A stretch of 7,751 nucleotides of DNA from Bacteroidota bacterium. GTDB lineage: Bacteria; Bacteroidota; Bacteroidia; Chitinophagales; LD1. The position numbers were made by a program, and so were the translations under genes. Positions 6,961 to 7,751 of the stretch are shown piece by piece (position 1 is the first letter of the stretch; the number at the start of each line of letters is the position of its first letter). Under the pieces are notes generated by a model, which did no database searches, was not told the origin of the DNA, and worked only from the letters and a program-made list of their open reading frames with translations. The DNA is taken from contig JAFDYP010000023.1 in NCBI GenBank assembly GCA_018267355.1, forward strand, positions 1-7,751, read 5' to 3'.

Positions 6961-7678
6961 TGTTTCGGTTCTTGTTATTGTAAGGCTTGCGGAAGTTGTT
7001 GTTATTGTTATTCCGGTTCTGATTGTTGTTATTCCGGTTTTGGTTGTTGCGGTTCTGGTTGTTGTTGTTTCGATTTTGATTAAACTGACGCTTGCCGTTA
7101 TTGTTGTTCTGGTTGATATTGCTCTGGCGGTTAGCGCGGGAGAGCTCGCTGATATTATCCTCTACGCTCAGGCTCAGTTCACCCTTAGAGATGATGTTTA
7201 GGTCATTCTTAATGATCTCATCATTTGTGTTTTCCTTATTCCAGTTCACATAGGTCAGCTTCATATAGTTGCCTATGCACTGTGCAAAGGCGAGGCGCTT
7301 CTCCGGATCTTCCACCTCCACAGCCTTGCTCACCAGAGCAGCTACATTCTTGCCATAGTGGCGGTGCCTGATCTTGGTTTGCGGGTATTCCAGTGGCTCT
7401 GGTTTCTCTATGATCTGAGACTTGGTGGTCTTTGGATATGGCGAGTCTACGTCTAGCTTAAACTCGCTGATCATAAAGAGATGGTCCCACAGCTTGTGGC
7501 GAAAGTCCTCCACGTTGCGCAGGTGTGGATTGAGCTGGCCCATCAGCTCTATGATCTCGTGTGCAGTGCGATTGCGGTGCTCGCGGTCTTCTATCTTGAT
7601 ACAGTTGTCTACTATACGCTTGATATGGCGGCCATATTCGGCCAGGGTTATCTTTTCTCTTACGGTATTATATTCCAT
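6938..7678 (-). CDS. DUF4290 family protein with Asn/Arg-rich C-terminal tail
   Basis: The 246-residue product has an N-terminal conserved region (about 1-180) that I recognise as DUF4290, a family known from Bacteroidota with no assigned function. Typical blocks are MEYNTxREKI at the start, EYGRHIKRIVDNCIKIEDRE (14-33), NPHLRNVEDFRHKLWDHLF (50-68) and FKLDVDSPYP (73-82), all charged and probably helical. From about residue 183 it becomes extremely low in complexity: within 187-240, 32 of 54 residues are Asn and 7 are Arg, arranged as degenerate NNNNQNR units. This tail is almost certainly disordered and, with its Arg and Lys content, might bind RNA or another polyanion, which is inference. 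There is no signal peptide or membrane segment. It is the first gene of the minus-strand cluster in this window, and its tail overlaps the GNAT start. The region before the ATG is AT-rich without a clear Shine-Dalgarno. Confidence 0.88.
   Translation of the reverse strand: MEYNTVREKITLAEYGRHIKRIVDNCIKIEDREHRNRTAHEIIELMGQLNPHLRNVEDFRHKLWDHLFMISEFKLDVDSPYPKTTKSQIIEKPEPLEYPQTKIRHRHYGKNVAALVSKAVEVEDPEKRLAFAQCIGNYMKLTYVNWNKENTNDEIIKNDLNIISKGELSLSVEDNISELSRANRQSNINQNNNNGKRQFNQNRNNNNQNRNNQNRNNNNQNRNNNNNNFRKPYNNKNRNNDIQKGQ
6959..7081 (-). repeat. Degenerate tandem repeat encoding NNNNQNR-type units
   Basis: Within the DUF4290 gene, the minus strand runs through AAC/AAT triplets broken by CAG/CAA AAC CG(G/C) blocks. 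The encoded units read NNNNQNR, NNQNR, NNNNQNR, then a run of six Asn followed by FR. Unit length varies by two codons, which fits slippage or unequal exchange. On the plus strand it appears as a GTT/ATT-rich tract with TTCCGGTT interruptions. Both AAC and AAT are used for Asn, so the repeat is partly diverged rather than freshly expanded. Confidence 0.8.
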
Positions 7679-7722
7679 TATCTGATTTAGATCTTGTCAA
7701 TTATTAAATAAAAAATGTGCTG

Positions 7723-7736
7723 TCCGCTATCGCGGA
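7723..7736. other. Small hairpin upstream of the DUF4290 gene
   Basis: TCCGC (7723-7727) pairs with GCGGA (7732-7736) around a TATC loop, flanked by A-rich sequence on the plus-strand right side and by a run of A at 7709-7715. Read on the minus strand it follows a T run and precedes CAGCACATTTTTT. It could be a weak terminator of a gene beyond the right edge or part of the leader of the DUF4290 gene. The 73 bp from 7679 to the edge contain no other feature I can support, and no convincing promoter. Confidence 0.3.
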
Positions 7737-7751
7737 AAAATAATGTGAGGA

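Noticed and set aside
6959..7081. CRISPR-like or VNTR array
   Set aside because: The units are in-frame codon repeats of 15-24 bp without unique spacers and lie inside a coding region.
6742..7201. Plus-strand frames rich in Val/Ile or Cys/Ser/Gly that look like membrane or metal-binding proteins
   Set aside because: They are the antisense readings of the Asn-codon repeat (GTT/ATT and TGT/TAT runs) in the DUF4290 gene, so the apparent hydrophobicity is a repeat artefact.

Overview
The window looks like chromosomal DNA from a Bacteroidota bacterium, most probably in or near the Chitinophagales/Sphingobacteriia. Three things point there: a secreted protein ending in a type IX secretion (T9SS) type A sorting domain, a DUF4290 protein (a family I know only from Bacteroidota), and mostly A-rich ribosome-binding regions without a strong Shine-Dalgarno. 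Assignment below phylum is inference.

Layout. Positions 1-55 hold the tail of an upstream transcription unit ending in a rho-independent terminator. Positions 56-227 are a leader region with weak hairpins and a 25-codon signal-peptide-like ORF (140-217) that stops abruptly. Two forward genes follow: a DinB/YfiT-like putative metal-dependent enzyme (228-746) and a 735-residue secreted protein (813-3020) with an N-terminal peptide-N-glycosidase F-like region, middle beta-rich modules and a C-terminal T9SS signal.

The other half reads on the minus strand, in the order DUF4290 protein (7678-6938), GNAT acetyltransferase (6960-6493), then mfd, the transcription-repair coupling factor (6406-3017). 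The first two overlap by 23 bp and are probably translationally coupled. mfd follows after 86 bp containing a perfect 9-bp hairpin. mfd and the secreted protein converge and overlap by 4 bp at their stop codons, with no terminator between them.

Functionally these are mostly unrelated genes: DNA repair (mfd), small-molecule or protein acetylation (GNAT), an unknown conserved Bacteroidota protein (DUF4290), a possible detoxification enzyme (DinB-like) and an exported glycan-active candidate. I see no CRISPR array, transposase, phage gene, tRNA, rRNA or recognisable defence system. The most interesting item is the PNGase F-like exported protein, which keeps two catalytic acids but appears to lack a third. 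No clearly novel multi-gene system is visible.
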